This document shows, in pieces, positions 33,203-46,726 of a stretch of 64,000 nt of DNA. Origin of the DNA: Usnea hakonensis (lineage: Eukaryota > Ascomycota > Lecanoromycetes > Lecanorales > Parmeliaceae); NCBI GenBank assembly GCA_013423325.1, contig BLJB01000016.1, positions 1 to 64,000 on the forward strand. Reading direction: 5' to 3'. Positions within the stretch are counted from its first letter, which is position 1. Each line of letters begins with the position of its first letter. The position numbers and the translations under genes were made by a program. The notes under the pieces are model-generated. The model worked only from the letters and a program-made list of their open reading frames with translations. It did no database searches and was not told where the DNA came from.

Positions 33203-34813
33203 ATGGCGGCAGTACCGGAGGATGAGGAGTCGCTTTTGGCTTCTGGCCGAGCTCTAGAGGACCCTTCGCGAAATTTCGGGAAGACGATGATGTGGCGGGG
33301 TAGATACCGTTCACTTTTCCAGACTTGCGGCATTCGCACCAATTTTGCAACCTTTATGGCACTGGTTGCACTTACTACCGTCACAGCCCTATGGATCCTG
33401 TATGTATATCATCATTGCAGGTCTGGATTTTGCTTCTGACATTCTAGATCTTGTCTAGGATCCTGGATGACTTTGGGTTATGACTCTGTCTTGGAGGACT
33501 ACCAATCTCAAATAGAGCTTTCTCATGCTTGGGGACAGTATTCTCCATGGTTCAAAGTAAAGTCGGAAATCCCCATTAGTGTACCATCTCAATGTCATGT
33601 TACATTTGCACAGATACTCTCTAGGCACGGGGCTCGAGATCCTACTCTTTCAAAAAGTTTGGCCTATTCTGAAGTCATCGAAAAAATCAAGAGCAAAGTG
33701 AGAATCTTTGAGGGTGATTTTTCTTTCCTTGCGAACTATAGTTATACCTTGGGCGCAGATGAGCTCACCGCGTTCGGGAAGCAAGAAATGGAAAATTCGG
33801 GCCGAGCTTTTTTCAGTCGGTACGATCATCTTGCCAAAACATCCGTACCATTCGCCAGAGCCTCGGGGGAACGGCGTGTGGTAGAATCAGCTCAAGAATT
33901 CAACAAAGGATTCCATCGTGAGAAACTAGCAGCTGGAGGAACCGAGGACGAGGAGTACCCGTACAACGTGACCGTCATTAGCGAAGCTGCTGGTTCGAAC
34001 AACACACTTGATCATGGGCTTTGCAGCGCTTTTGAGGCCTCTGACATCGGTACCATCGCTCAAAGTACATTTGCCTACGTCTTTACTCCATCAATCACGG
34101 CGCGTTTGAATGCCAATCTTCCAAACGCAAACCTTACACTTACAGACACCATCTTCATCATGGATCTATGTCCATTCGAGACGGTTGCTTCATCATCAAA
34201 CACAGCTTCTCATTTTTGCAGCCTCTTTACCTTAGCTGAGTGGGAACAGTATGATTATTACCAGAGTCTGGGCAAATACTACGGCTACGGGCCTGGCAAT
34301 CCGCTTGGACCTACGCAAGGCGTTGGATTCGTTAATGAACTTGTTTCGCGCTTAACGGGGAAGCCGGTAGTTGATCATACGAGCGTAAATCGAACGCTTG
34401 ACAGAGACCCCGATTCTTTCCCGTTGGGAAGGAGCTTGTATGCAGACTTTGGGCATGATAATGACATGACTGCCGTCTTTGCGGCGCTAGGACTATACAA
34501 CAACACGGTCCCCCTAAACATGACTCACATGATGACTGTGGAAGAATTGCATGGGTATTCCGCCGCCTGGACTGTGCCTTTTGCGGCCCGGACGTACTTT
34601 GAGAAGTTGCGGTGTGAGGGGGACAAAGAAGAAACCGTGCGGGTTTTGGTGAATGGGAGAGTGCTTCCTCTGGAGAGTTGTGGAGGCGACGCACTGGGTA
34701 GATGTACGCTCAGTAGTTTCATCAATAGTCTTAGCTTTGCGCAAGCTGGCGGACACTGGGATCAATGTTTTGAAGGATCAGACGAAAGTGGCGACATTGG
34801 AGTGGCTCGATAA
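33203..34813 (+). CDS. Membrane-anchored histidine acid phosphatase (phytase-like)
   Basis: Two exons, 33203..33399 and 33448..34813, one 48-nt intron, 520 aa. The enzyme class hydrolyses phosphomonoesters, including phytate, through a phosphohistidine. Visible: catalytic RHGARDP at residues 125-131 and the C-terminal proton-donor pair H402-D403 (FADFGHDND-like, read DFGHDND), plus WGQYSPWF and many N-glycosylation sequons (NYS, NVT, NLT, NNT). Unlike secreted phytases, it has ~40 polar N-terminal residues followed by one hydrophobic segment (FMALVALTTVTALWIL), suggesting a type II membrane anchor rather than a cleaved signal. The ATG at 33203 (MAAVPEDEESLLASG) is preferred to an open frame start at 33170 because of context only. 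The intron cuts just after the hydrophobic segment. Confidence 0.88.
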
Positions 34814-36044
34814 AACATACCGAAACCCGTCCTGTTCGGTGGCATCATGACGGCATTTAGCTCACTCGAATTGACATGTTGGGGAATATCGTACCTGCAA
34901 CGCGAGAACTTCCTGTTTCTGACTATCAGTGTGGGAAGTCTGGGGGCTTAGACTTGAATTTGCCCACGAAGCCAGTGCTGCCTCCTCGTCAAGACACACA
35001 CGTGGCTCGCTTCTGAGCTACAAGCTCTTGATGGACCGATGATGGCGCAGGCAGTCTTATCATTCCTCAAATCACCGAACAGGAGCTATACCTTGTTCTA
35101 CGAAACACCTGCCAGCTTGAAGGTCTCTCAATTCATGAAGCTTGCCTATACTTCAGTAACATTTAGAGTCGAACCTGAAAGCTCTCTAGCTATGAAGAAT
35201 TATTGCACAACGGATAACTTATTTCTCTGAGATAGCAATGCGGTCGGCATAAAGATGAATGACTTCAAGTCAGAGTCCTAGCTAATTCTTACACTGTCTC
35301 GAAGATTCCCAGCGTCTTCGACACATATTCGTCTTCTTTTGAGTTAGCTTGGGCATGGCTTTGACGATATTGTGCTTCAATTCCGGGTACTTCCCGTCAC
35401 TTGGTCATGAACGGTTCGTGTGATTTCGTCTTCGAGTCTGTGACAAAAGCAGTACATCCTGAATTACAAGAATGGTACATCTGATCCAAGATATTTAATG
35501 CCAACAGTCTCGACCGTAAGGCATGGCCACTAAACAATCTAAAATATAGTCAAGCTTTCCCTACTGTTTTGTTCCTGCAGACTAAATAGCCCTCGCTTGA
35601 CCGACAAAGACACTGCACCCAAGCTCCATGATCTGAGAGAGGATGATCCTGAGCCTTCTGCCCTCATCCCGTCCGCTACCCAGAGAATGTCCCACAAACA
35701 GAGTAAAACGCTCAGATGATTCCTCGTCGATGTGTTTCCAGTAGGAATTTTCTGGATTGGTAGCGTTCAAAATGCCTTCTCTTTGGGGACATCTCGGCTG
35801 ATGGCCAGCCGTCCTTGTCTCTTTCGACATTCATAAGGAGTCCACGCTGCCGGCAATGAAATTAGACCAGGATTCGTTAACTATGTACAGCATGCTGCTC
35901 TCGCTGTCGCAAATATGACAGCAAAGAAAGAAGAGGTTATGCAGATTTTGTGATCCACCAGCTGGTCCCTTTATCTCCTTTCCTTGATAGTCGCTGGCAG
36001 GACTCTTTATGGGTATGACATTACCCTCGTAAAGATCTTCAAAG
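34814..36044. other. Long convergent spacer
   Basis: About 1.23 kb between the phosphatase and the F-BAR gene. No supported gene is seen. A minus-strand open frame of 82 codons (35830..35582) is the longest with an ATG; it has no recognised motif. The region could hold a non-coding or decayed gene, but I see no positive signal. Confidence 0.45.
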
Positions 36045-39000
36045 CTAACAAGGTTGCAGATAATTGCTCGGCACCAACCCGGGTCTGCCTTTCTTCCCCG
36101 TCACCTCCGCTTCCCACCATCCATCGTCTTGCAGCCTCAGGACTGCCAAGAGGTCACCTTTTGCGAAGCTCAGCTCCTCTGGAATAGCGGCACGATACAT
36201 GTACAATGATCTCGCTGCGTAAAGCTATTAGCGTGCTCTCTGTCATAGAAATATTCCCCTAATGATCACGAGGATCCGGATCGTCAATGGATTTGACGGA
36301 CTTACCAAAATGCAGGATCGGCCGTCCGTCTTGAGTGTACTTTCGTCCATCCACTGTGCTCTTACTCCTAATTCTGTTGGCTCCGTGATCTGGCTGCTGT
36401 GCTTGCCCGCCATAATAGCTCATCGGTCGTCCTCCATTTCCTCGCCCTCTTTGACCGTTGTTGCTGACATCTCCACTGGAAAGCTGCATTGCCATACCAC
36501 CACTGCTGCTTGGCCGTTCTTGTCTTGCGTACTGTGGTTGCGGCGACGGTGCTCGGCCTATATCGTCTGGTGAGTTGTGCTGAGAATAGAGGGGCTTCGT
36601 AGGACTTGTGTTGGGGGTCTGTCTTGGGCGACCGCCATTGCTATACGGATTGGGGCCCGCACTTCGAGGACTGCCCTGCAGGCCTTGCCCCTGGTACTCA
36701 GGCCGAGGACTGGCACTCCTCATAGGACGAGGTGATGTAGCACGAGGCATCTCAGACCCGTTACCACGTGTAACGGGGCGAGAAGATCCATACATTTCTT
36801 GATTCTGGCCAATGTATTTACGAGTGGTTGATTGCATCTGGGCAGAGGTGAACGCCGGTTGCGGAGCATCAAGACGTCTGACGGAATGATCGGAGTAGGA
36901 GGGTGGTGGCGTGCCCCGTTGCGCAGCTGATACATCTCCATTCTGCATTCCAGATGCGCTGGGAGGCCCTGGGGTAGCAACACCTGCATAACGGTCTGCT
37001 GACATGCGGACCGAAGATTGTTTGTTGACACCTTTAAGTTCAGCAAGAGCAGCGGCGATAGGATCTAAATCCTTGATGGGAGTGCGCATGTTCTTTGAAA
37101 TGAGCTTGTTGGGGTTGGAATCCGGCGATGCAACATCAAAGACATTGGGCCCAACATTCAGCTGGAAATTGGCTCTTGGATCGACAGGTTCAGGACTTCC
37201 TGAATAGCGATCTCGTGAACTTTGAACATGGCCGTACTGGCGAGCTGGGCTAGACTCATCATGCCGGCTATTCGAAGAACCCCAAGTGTTTCGAGCAGTA
37301 GGGGTAGCGATTGCTGGAGCCTCTTTCTCGTGCTTGCTCTTTCTACGGAATGGGCTGTTGCTGAAAAAACCACTTCTCTTCTTCTGGATCTGTTTCGCTG
37401 GGCTCATTGCAGGCAGCGATTGACCGTCGTCGTGCTTGATGGGCGACTGTTTCCCACTCACTGGTTCTTGACTCGAGAAGGAAGTAGGATTCGAGTACTC
37501 ACTCTGAGAGTCTCGACTTGATGGTCTGACTGGGCTAGCAGCAGAGCTTCGCTCAGAAGGTGGTGCAGTTCGACAGAACATTGTCATTCCGTCAGTAGGA
37601 TACTCATTGTGGGGTACCGTGGGTAGCTCGTCTACCTTGTGCTGATAAGGAGCCTGCGTCTGCGCCTGTCTTCGATAGTCAATAAGTGGAGGTGGCTGTT
37701 GTAAAGCTTTTTGGGGAGTCATGGTCGTCTCTCGACTTGGAGGTGTATTCGTCTCGAGATGGCCCATGCGGGCAAGCAAATCTGATTGAGGATCGTGGTG
37801 GGATTCAAACGTCGACGGTTGAGGAGAAGAGCTACGAAAAGCAGGATTGATTGTTCTCTGGAACTGGGCGACCGAATAATCGTCCTCCGAGGCTTCCGAA
37901 GCATTGTCATTGACGTCTCCGCGACAGAAATTGATATACTTTGGAGGATCCGGGATCTCCTGCCCGGTTCCTCTCTCTTGAATGAAGCTAGAAATGTCCT
38001 TTTCGATTTCGCATCCTTCGAGTGAAAGCCGTATTTTCTCGCACGACTTGTAAAGTAAGCAGAGCCTTGAATTGAGCATTTATAGGCACTGACCGCATCA
38101 TCGCTCACACAGACAGTCGAAGCGACGTTTGCAAAAGTCCATAAACTGCTCTTCATAAAATCGAGTCTCTCCTCCTCGAGATCTTGGAATTTCTATAACG
38201 ATCAGCTCCGCCAACCTTATACAGAGCGCAGTGGTACTCGGTACTCACATCACAAGCAGCCTTCCAGTCTCTATTCCATCGTCCCGTGGTTTCTTCAAGT
38301 ATCTTGACGGCTGCTTCATACTCGTTGCTCGTAGTAGCTATTTGGATTTGAGTCTTCTCCATTTTGGCTTTGTTCTTGCGCTCTTCCTGGCCCATGACCA
38401 TATGACCTTGGGCTAAGTAGCCTTTGATCTTAAGACAATCCTGTTCATACCGATCTCGAGACTACTTCAGGTTAGATAAGAATACAGAGATACCAGATAT
38501 CCTCGCCCACCTTGTTCACTGCTTGAGTTTGCTGTTGCTTTTGCTTAAAGAGTTTCTCGATACCATTTTGTACAATCTTTCTCCGCTCTTTCATTCCTCC
38601 AGCAAACGCTACCAGCGGTTCTTCCAACTCACTTTTCATCTGACTTGCAATGCCCTGATGCGCTTTCCCCATGGCTTCGACTTCTCCGCGCATGACGTCA
38701 AGGGAGGTTCGTAAAGTACCGGCTTCTGACGAACCGAGTGGTTTGCGACATAAAGCCGTCATCTTTCGGGCGTAGTCGTCTTCGATCGCTGCTCGAGCTA
38801 TATACACGTGAGCCTGCGACTCGAGCTGACCTCATATCTCGGTATATACTGTTGTAGAACGCTTTCAATTCATCGCAAGTCACTTTCGCATTTTGCATAC
38901 GCTCCAGCAATGGCTGGACACCGGCGTCATCCTTGCCCCAAAAGTTATTCGCGACTGCGATTGTCAGCGAGAACTTTGTAAGCTTGCATTGCATATTTGC

Positions 39001-39047
39001 TTACAAGATAGCGAAACGCTGGGCCCTTCTGCGACTGTTCCTGGCAT
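36045..39047 (-). CDS. Cdc15/Imp2/Hof1-type F-BAR and SH3 protein
   Basis: Seven exons on the minus strand: 39047..39005, 38954..38850, 38797..38511, 38461..38249, 38192..38094, 38046..36306 and 36214..36045; introns of 50, 52, 49, 56, 47 and 91 nt; 885 aa. The family bends membrane and scaffolds the actomyosin ring at septation. Residues ~15-280 form the F-BAR domain: MPGTVAEGPSVSLSFANNFWG, LLERMQNAKVTCDELKAFY, TRAAIEDDYARKMTALCRKP, SRDRYEQDCLKIKGYLAQG, EERLDFMKSSLWTFANV. A long S/P-rich disordered region follows. The last exon holds an SH3 domain (SLYMYRAAIPEELSFAKGD, then GWWEAEV, GLVPSNYLQPC). All seven exon phases agree. If the last intron is kept, translation ends after GKSVKSIDDPDPRDH, giving a protein without SH3. 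It is divergent from NOT1. Confidence 0.92.
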
Positions 39048-39524
39048 CCTCTTGACGCGCTCGAGCGTTGATTCACCGATCCTTTGTAGATACAATTGCA
39101 AAGTCCGGCGACACTATTCTAGAATCAAAATCGAATTATCTCCCCAAATGTCAATGCAGTAGGTGTAACATAGATACAGGAACAGGACCAAAATTGAAGA
39201 ACTTGATGTGCATCAAAGATATTGTTCTATGCTTCGGTAAACTCGAGATGTCTAAACACGGGTGGTTGTCAGGGACGATGGGGCTTAATTCGAACAGGCT
39301 TTAAACTCCATAGTCCATCTTCGGCTAGCGGCGCCAAGTCCTTCAGATTGAGCCTCAGTACCTTTTTCGACACAGTCCATGCCTCACTTTTGTACTCTAC
39401 TTGAATGACATTCAACCCGTCTAACTTCTCTCCTCTATTCCTTCCTTCCCTCTTCGCCACCATTAAACTTACTTCGCAACGGTCAGATTCTGTCAGGATC
39501 CTTACGAATGTTTGCCTATCCTAG
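39048..39524. promoter_or_regulatory. Divergent promoter (F-BAR / NOT1)
   Basis: 477 bp between outward-facing starts. A single ACGCG lies at 39055-39059 near the F-BAR ATG. Nothing else is recognisable. Confidence 0.4.
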
Positions 39525-42500
39525 ATGACCAGCTTCCCTCCCCCTCACCCTGCAGCTCACAACTCCATTGCTTCCAGTACAAACAAGAGTTCCGGCGCAC
39601 AGCCAGTGAGGGGACAACAGTCAGCCTGGGGGCTGCCTGCCCCAGGAACAAGTGCTCACCGTGGGCTCGCTCCTCTGTCAACCAACCTTGGCTCATCGTC
39701 GCTCGAATCCTCAGGGCGCCCAAATCTCGCCTCGTCCGCCTCCCCATTTACTTCATCCTTCTCCTCCGTTCTGAATTCCTCCACAACAAACGAGCAGAAC
39801 AGAACATCATACCCTTCTTCATTAGCAGCATCAGCTTTCCCTTCACTGCAATCTGGATCTCAACAAGCTTCCTCGGGCCAGTCGCTCTTGTCACCTCGGT
39901 CAAGAGCCATTACGCCATCTTCAACCCCTTTTTCGGCGTCCTCCGCCGCGGCTTCGACCACCGCGTCTCAAGCTGGAGGAGGTGGGAGCAGTGGTGGTGG
40001 AGGAAGCTTTAGGCACCAGACTTTGTCTCCTCCATTACCACAACATAGCCTGAGCTCTCCCACGACTAATACCTTTGATCGATCAGCCACCAGTCTGAAC
40101 TCCTCTTCAGTTCCGTTTGGCCAATCTTCGGTGTCCAAAATTGTTGTGGCTCAGGTTTTTCTGCTGCTGGGCTCCATCACGGAGAAGGAAGGTAAAGCAA
40201 AGTGGGACGCCCAAGCAGAGGTTATCCATAAGGTATGGCCATCCCAAACCCAGCTTAAAGGATTTGATCCGTACTTTTTCAATAGTGACTTTTTCGAATT
40301 TAGCTCGTCGAATCGAACGGCATGGAAGTCTTCTCCAAATATTTTCGCCGCCTCCTCGTTGGGAATTCTCCCCAAATATTCCCAGGTACTAATCGCAATG
40401 TCGAGAACCCCAGCAATTACCACCTTTTGGTACAAGAGATAGAAAAGATCACACAAGATCCCGAGCAAGCTCCAAAGATCGCAGAAACAATAGACACATC
40501 CGAGGGCGACATTTTCCGCGATTTCGATCTTGCGACGTTCATGAATCATTTCAGACTAGAACCCTTAGCGAAGACATTGCTGGCTTCAGCATTTACACAC
40601 GTTTCGAAAGCGGATCTGAAGGGCAAGGGTATGTCCCACTTTATGTCATGTAATGACTCTTTGAACTGACAATTCTGTAGCTGAAGCAATACTTCTTGAG
40701 ACTTTCGATGGTTTGATTGGAAGCCTCGCAAACCTTGATGATGACAACTACGACGTTGCCCCCTCGTTACTCGCAACATGCGCGCTCAAATTTTCTCAAG
40801 ACATACCCCAAGACTCAAGAGCAAACATCGACCTTGATCGCCTAGGCTACGCACTGAGGCATCGTTATGCTCAACAAGGCTTAACAGTACCATTAGAAAT
40901 ACGATCAGTACTCTTTTTGTTCGACCTGCTAGAAATGAACTATCACTTAGTGAAGGAGATTCAGCTTTGCGGCCCTCAAGTAACGAGTAGTCCAGCAGCT
41001 GCAAAAGACTTTCTTTCCCGGCATACAGACGATACCCTGGATGAAAGACAGGTAGCCGGTGCACTTCTTTACATGGTACTTATCCCAGCGCAGCAGAAAT
41101 ACTCTCCTGTTGTGTTTGTATCTGCGGTTCACGACTATGTGGAGCGGTTTTTTGACTGGCAGACTGTGGTTCGGGAGCTTGATTTGAAAGGTCTCGAGGT
41201 CTCAAAGGATCAATTTCTCGCTTTATACAACGCCTTAGTCCCAATGTCTCAAGAGAACGCTCAATTCGACATCCAACAGCTCTGGGGAGGTCGATGGCGC
41301 AACCCGCAGACACAAGTCTCCTTCATCCGAGCTTTCCTGTCGTGTTCGCCATCGGAACTTGACGCAAGGATGATTCCGGGCCTACGCCCAGCCTACGATG
41401 CGCACTCATTGTTGGATGCTCCCGAGAATATTGCACAGTATGCCGAAAGAGCAATACGAGACACTATGATCTCATTAGATGCTGTCACAGCGATATTCGA
41501 TCTCATCGCTCGCCCTGATGAAACGCCGTCTCAGGAGGTTGAGGCACTGTTAAAGGAGATTATTCTTGGAAAAGAAGCGTTTTTTCTGTGCTCTTCTGCA
41601 GGGATCGCTAAACCATGGAGTAAAGGACAAGACTATTACATGTCAAGATTGTTGAAGGAGTTCGGGGCCATGGACAAACCAGAGCGCAGCTATGTTTTCC
41701 ACTCCCTTTGGAAACAAGACAAGGGATGGGTAGCGACGAAACTTGTAGAGACTCACATAGCAGAACCGCGTGATATGGCTATGATAATGGATCTTACACG
41801 GGAGCAAGGATGGTTGGCCGACTTGTTAACACTCTCGAATGGGTTTGGTCTAGACCTAGCTGCTCTAGCACATCGCGAAGGCCTTCTTGATCTTGTAACA
41901 TGGGCAGGCGACAGAATCGCTCATGATGCGAGTGGATTTGTGATGGGCGTCTGGAAGTTTCTGATGCTGAAAGCCCAGGACGAACTCCGAATCGCTCGAG
42001 AAGAACAGTCGGAGCCGAAGACAGTGAGCCTGGCCATGAAGACCGTCTATGATTTCCTTGCTTTGCTAGATGCGCACATGCCAGATAGATCTGAGCTGAA
42101 AGCACTCGAACGACAATGTTTGCAGGCATACCCAAGGCTGATCATCTATTGCGAAGGGATCGTAGAGCACGTCGATGTCAACTGCAAAGAGAGCAACCGA
42201 CTACCAAAAGCTGCGGATCACGAAATGCAAGCGCTATACAAAAGGATGTACAGTGGCGACCTGAAAGTAGAGAATATCTTGGAGTATTTACAGGAATGTA
42301 AAGCCTCCAATGATCGGAATAAGGTTGATCTCTTTGCTTGCATGATACATGGGCTCTTTGACGAATTTTCATGTTTCCGCGAATACCCCCTGGCTCCACT
42401 GGCAACGACTGCGGTTTTATTCGGTGGTATCATCTCAGTTGGCCTTATATCAGATCTGACCCTTCGTGTGGGTCAAGAGATGATTTTGGATGCCGTCCGC

Positions 42501-45500
42501 GACTATCCCCAGGAAGATCCAATGTACAAGTTCGGACTTCAGGCCTTGCTTCATGTTCTCGGTCGGCTTCGAGAGCCGGAGTGGGTAGAATACTGCAATC
42601 GACTGGTGCAAGTTCCCGGTCTCCGAGGTACCGAGCCCTACAGGAAAGCTCTCGAGGTGCTTTCACAAAACGGAGCTCAGGGCTTGGAGGATCCAAACAA
42701 TATCAATGGCTTGGCCGATGGAATGAGTCTCCCCAACGGCGACATTGACGACTTTCTCTCCCCTGATGCAGCTTTCCGCTTCAAGTCCGTCAATGCAGAG
42801 CCATCTCCAGCTTACGATGAGCCCGATGAAGAGACGCAAGAAAAAGTGGTCTTCTTTTTCAACAATGTTTCAGAGCAGAACCTAAAGAGTAGATTGGGTC
42901 AGCTCCAGGAAGCGCTCCAGGACAAGCATCATCAGTGGTTTGCCTTTTTCCTTGTCGAAGGACGTGCCAAAGTCGAACCTAACTTTCAGCCGCTGTATCT
43001 TGAGATCTTGAACCTCCTTGGCAATAAAGCTCTTTGGAATGAAGTTCTCCGAGAGACCTATGTCAGTGTACAAAAATTACTCAGCGCCGAATCCACAATG
43101 CAGTCTGCATCCGAGCGAAAGAATTTAAAGAACCTTTCTACATGGCTAGGATCTTTGACCATTGCACGCGACAAACCAATAAAGCATAAGAATATCTCTT
43201 TCTTGGAGCTACTCATTGAGGGCCTTGAGACGCAGCGATTGATCCTGGTCGTTCCTTTTACCTGTAATGTCCTCGCACAAGGCACAAAATCGGTCGTGTT
43301 CAAACCACCGAACCCTTGGATTATGGAGATCATCGCAGCCTTGCTCGAATTGTATTTCCATTTCGATATCAAGCTGAACCAGAAGTTTGAGATTGAGGTT
43401 CTCTGCAAGGAGTTCGGTGTGCTTGTGACAGAGGAGGAGGCCTCGACGGTAGTCCGAAACAGACCTACAGCCGATGAGGACTTGCCAAATAGCATGCTAC
43501 CAGACGGGCTCGACGGCTTCGATGATATGAATCTGAGTGGTATTAATCGGACTGGTCGAACCTCAAGGTTTGATACCGACACTATGTCTTCTGCTTTGCC
43601 GGATCTAGGATCTGTGCTTGTATTTCCGCCAGCTACTGGCAGCCCTACTACACAAGCTCGATTACGTGACACTGTCCAAGAGGCCGTCAAACGGGCTATT
43701 TTGGAGATAATTGCTCCGGTTGTAGAGAGGTCAGTCACCATTGCGACGATCGCAACAAGTGCTTTGATACACAAGGATTTCGCTCGTGAATCAGACGAAG
43801 ATCGAGTGCGTAGAGCTGCACAACAGATGGTTCGTCAGTTATCTGGAAGCCTTGCTCTTGTTACTTGTAAAGAGCCCCTCAAGATGAGCATGACGAATTA
43901 CATACGCATGGCGCAGCAGACAGATTTCCCGGACCAAGCGTTCCCTGAAGGTGCCATCCTGATGTGCGTCAATGATAATCTGGACACGGCATGCAACATA
44001 GTGGAGAAGCAAGCTGAAGAGCGATCTATGCCCGAGATTGAGGCTCACATCGAAGCTGAGATAGCACAGCGACGACAACATCGGGCTGAACACCCCAATG
44101 AGCCCTACATGGATCCAGCCTTTAATCGATGGGCAGGCTTCATTTCAGATCCCTACAAGCAGGCACCTGGTGGTTTGAATCAAGAGCAAATGGCAATTTA
44201 TTACGAATTTGCCAGGCAATCACGCGGACCCACAAGTCATACGCAAACTGCTTCAGCAGACAGTGGGCGACAGCTGCCGGATGTACTACAGGATGCGTTT
44301 GCATCCGTGCCAAATGTTCGCACTGCTGCCGAGACGCTACCTCTAGCACACCAGCCTTCTCAGCAGCAGCAACAGACCGATCGAATGCTCCCGCCGCCGG
44401 TGCCCAACCTAATAGCTGCAGCCCAAACAAATGGATACGCCGATCTCGACGCCGTTCAAGATCGCTTATCCCAGCTCCTTGGTGAAACTAGTCGAATGGT
44501 GAAGGAAAACCCAGATCGAACTATGACGGAGATACAATGTGACCCGTCTTTGGTGGAGGTCCTTAGCCAAGCATGGGACTTGATCGCGTCATCGCCTGAT
44601 ACCATTGCCATGAATTGTGCCGAGGAGATCTGTAAGGGGATCTACGGGAATTCTATGATACGTCTCGAAATCGAAGTTTTCGTGCACTTACTGGCACGAC
44701 TATGTCGGACGTACCTGAGTATCGGGAAGGAGGTCGCGCTATGGGCAATGAGCTTAGACGAAACCAAGATTTTCACCATCGATGTGACGGTCGCACTTGT
44801 CAAGGTTGATCTGCTCCAATTGAAGCAGTTAGACGTATTCTTCACCGGTTTGATCTATGATCGAGAAGAGGTTGCGCTTGATTATTTGTCCGACATAATG
44901 GATGGCTTGCTGCTCAACGACCATCCGAAAGCACTGCGGGCCGATTTTACCAACAGCTTATTTGCTTTAGGCCAATGGCTTCTGGAGGATTCCAATCTGG
45001 CAAAGGCCAAGGAAATTGTCCAACGACTGAAAGAGTGGGGAGTCAACGACACTCTCGACGTTGAGCCAGACCAGAGTCTTGTCCGAAAGCATCAAGTGCA
45101 GTACATATTTGAAGAATGGGCTACCTTGTGCGATGCTTCGCCAAAGAGTAGCAGCGAGAACGTATTCCAGGCCTTTATATCACAATTGCACGAGAAACAG
45201 TTACTCAGCTCGCAAGACGATATGGTTTTGTTCCTTCGATTCTGCATTGACGACGCCATGGATACTTATGGCCTCGCTAATCTGAATGCTGATGGTAGTT
45301 CTGACGAGATGTTTTTCAAGCTTGATTGGCTGGCTAAGCTCATTGTGCTCTTGGTGAAGAATCAAGGTGAAATGAACGGGGCCGGTAAAAGTAACAAAGC
45401 CGCATACATGAATTCGACCTTGGCCATCCTTACCTTAATAATCAACAATCACCACGTCATGCAAGGAGAGCGCTTCAATCAGCGGGGTTTCTTCCGTCTC

Positions 45501-46726
45501 CTCTCGAGCGTACTGTGCGAGTGGCACGACTTTGGGCGAGAAGGCGATGCATCGGACCGAGACATGCTCCTTGTTTTCGCAAATAATTTTCTGATGTTGA
45601 CACCTCAACACTTTCCAGCCTTTGTCTACAGCTGGCTTATGCTGATTTCGCACCGGGTTTTCATGCCCAGCCTCATGAAGCTTTCGAACGACGAGGTGAA
45701 TTACGTTCACTCCGTCATGAATACCGTTACTAATGGCTGGCAGGGTTGGGACTCGTTTTCCAGGCTCATGGAGGCAGCACTGTCGTACATATGCCACTTA
45801 CTGCAGTCGAACAACATCACGCCTCTTGCAATGGACCTCTACAGGGGTCTACTCCGCATTGTTCTCATCTTGCACCATGACTTCCCCGAATTCTTGGCAG
45901 AGAATCACTTCCGCCTCTGTAACTCTATCCCACGCTATTGTACGCAGCTTCACAATCTTGTCCTCAGCGCCTATCCTTCTTCATTCCCGGAACTTCCCGA
46001 TCCTTTCGTGACGGGACTGAAGGTAGATCGTCTAGAGGAAATGAGAAGACCTCCCAGGATCGTTGGCGATTACACTGGACCACTCATTCAAAGCAACATC
46101 AAGGATCTTATTGATGCATCTTTGAGAAGCAGCGAGATCTCGAGCGATAGTCTCACTCACCTGGCTAATGCAGTGTATACATCGACTGATGACGGCTTAG
46201 CTGTGGACTCGTCTCTTCTACACGCTGTCGTCTTGTACATCGGTCAAAGCGCGATCATGACGGCTGGACAGAAAGGTGGCCAGCCATTTTCCGGCGACTC
46301 TCCTCAAGCCTCTTTGATGACGAAGCTGGCAAAGGAACTTCATCCAGAAGCACGTTACTACTTCCTTAGTGCTATGGTCCATCAACTTCGCTACCCCAAC
46401 AGTCATACCCACTATTTTAGCTATGCACTCCTCCACCTCTTCGGAACAGACCTGGCGGATCAACAGGAATCAGATGTGCGCCAACAAATTATTCGAGTTC
46501 TGCTTGAGCGCCTTCATGTCATTAAACCACATCCCTGGGGCCTCGTCATCACAACGCTAGAATTAATTAAAAATTCGGACTACAATTTCTTCCAATTACC
46601 ATTCATCAAAGCTTCACCGCTGGTAAGGCTCTACACTCCATGTCGGCCGATGAGTGCTAATTCCATTTATAGACTCGAGCCATGTGTGAACGATTCTCAC
46701 ATTCGGCGCAAGAGCGAGAGCATTAG
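39525..46726 (+). CDS. not1: CCR4-NOT complex scaffold NOT1
   Basis: Four exons: 39525..40232, 40304..40628, 40681..46622 and 46673..46726; introns of 71, 52 and 50 nt; 2342 aa. NOT1 is the large scaffold binding CCR4/CAF1 deadenylases, NOT2-NOT5 and CAF40 in cytoplasmic mRNA decay. The N-terminus is Ser/Pro-rich. Spliced landmarks include KLVESNGMEVFSKYF, LKGKAEAILLETFDGLIG, the MIF4G-like middle, the DUF3819 (CAF40-binding) region around ISFLELLIEGLETQRLILVVPFTC, and the C-terminal NOT1 domain (FHLLARL-like FVHLLARLCRTYL, LMLISHRVFMPSLM, HPEARYYFLSAMVHQLRYPN, HPWGLVITTLELIKN). The last exon encodes only 18 codons (TRAMCERFSHSAQEREH, stop). Unspliced reading would end slightly later at 46739, so the C-terminal tip is the least certain part. 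The ATG at 39525 has no upstream in-frame rival. Confidence 0.95.

Noticed and set aside
35582..35830. 82-codon minus-strand frame with ATG
   Set aside because: No recognised motif, no splice partner found; could be chance in a 1.2-kb spacer.
43058..43774. 238-codon minus-strand frame
   Set aside because: Antisense to the NOT1 coding exon, no features.
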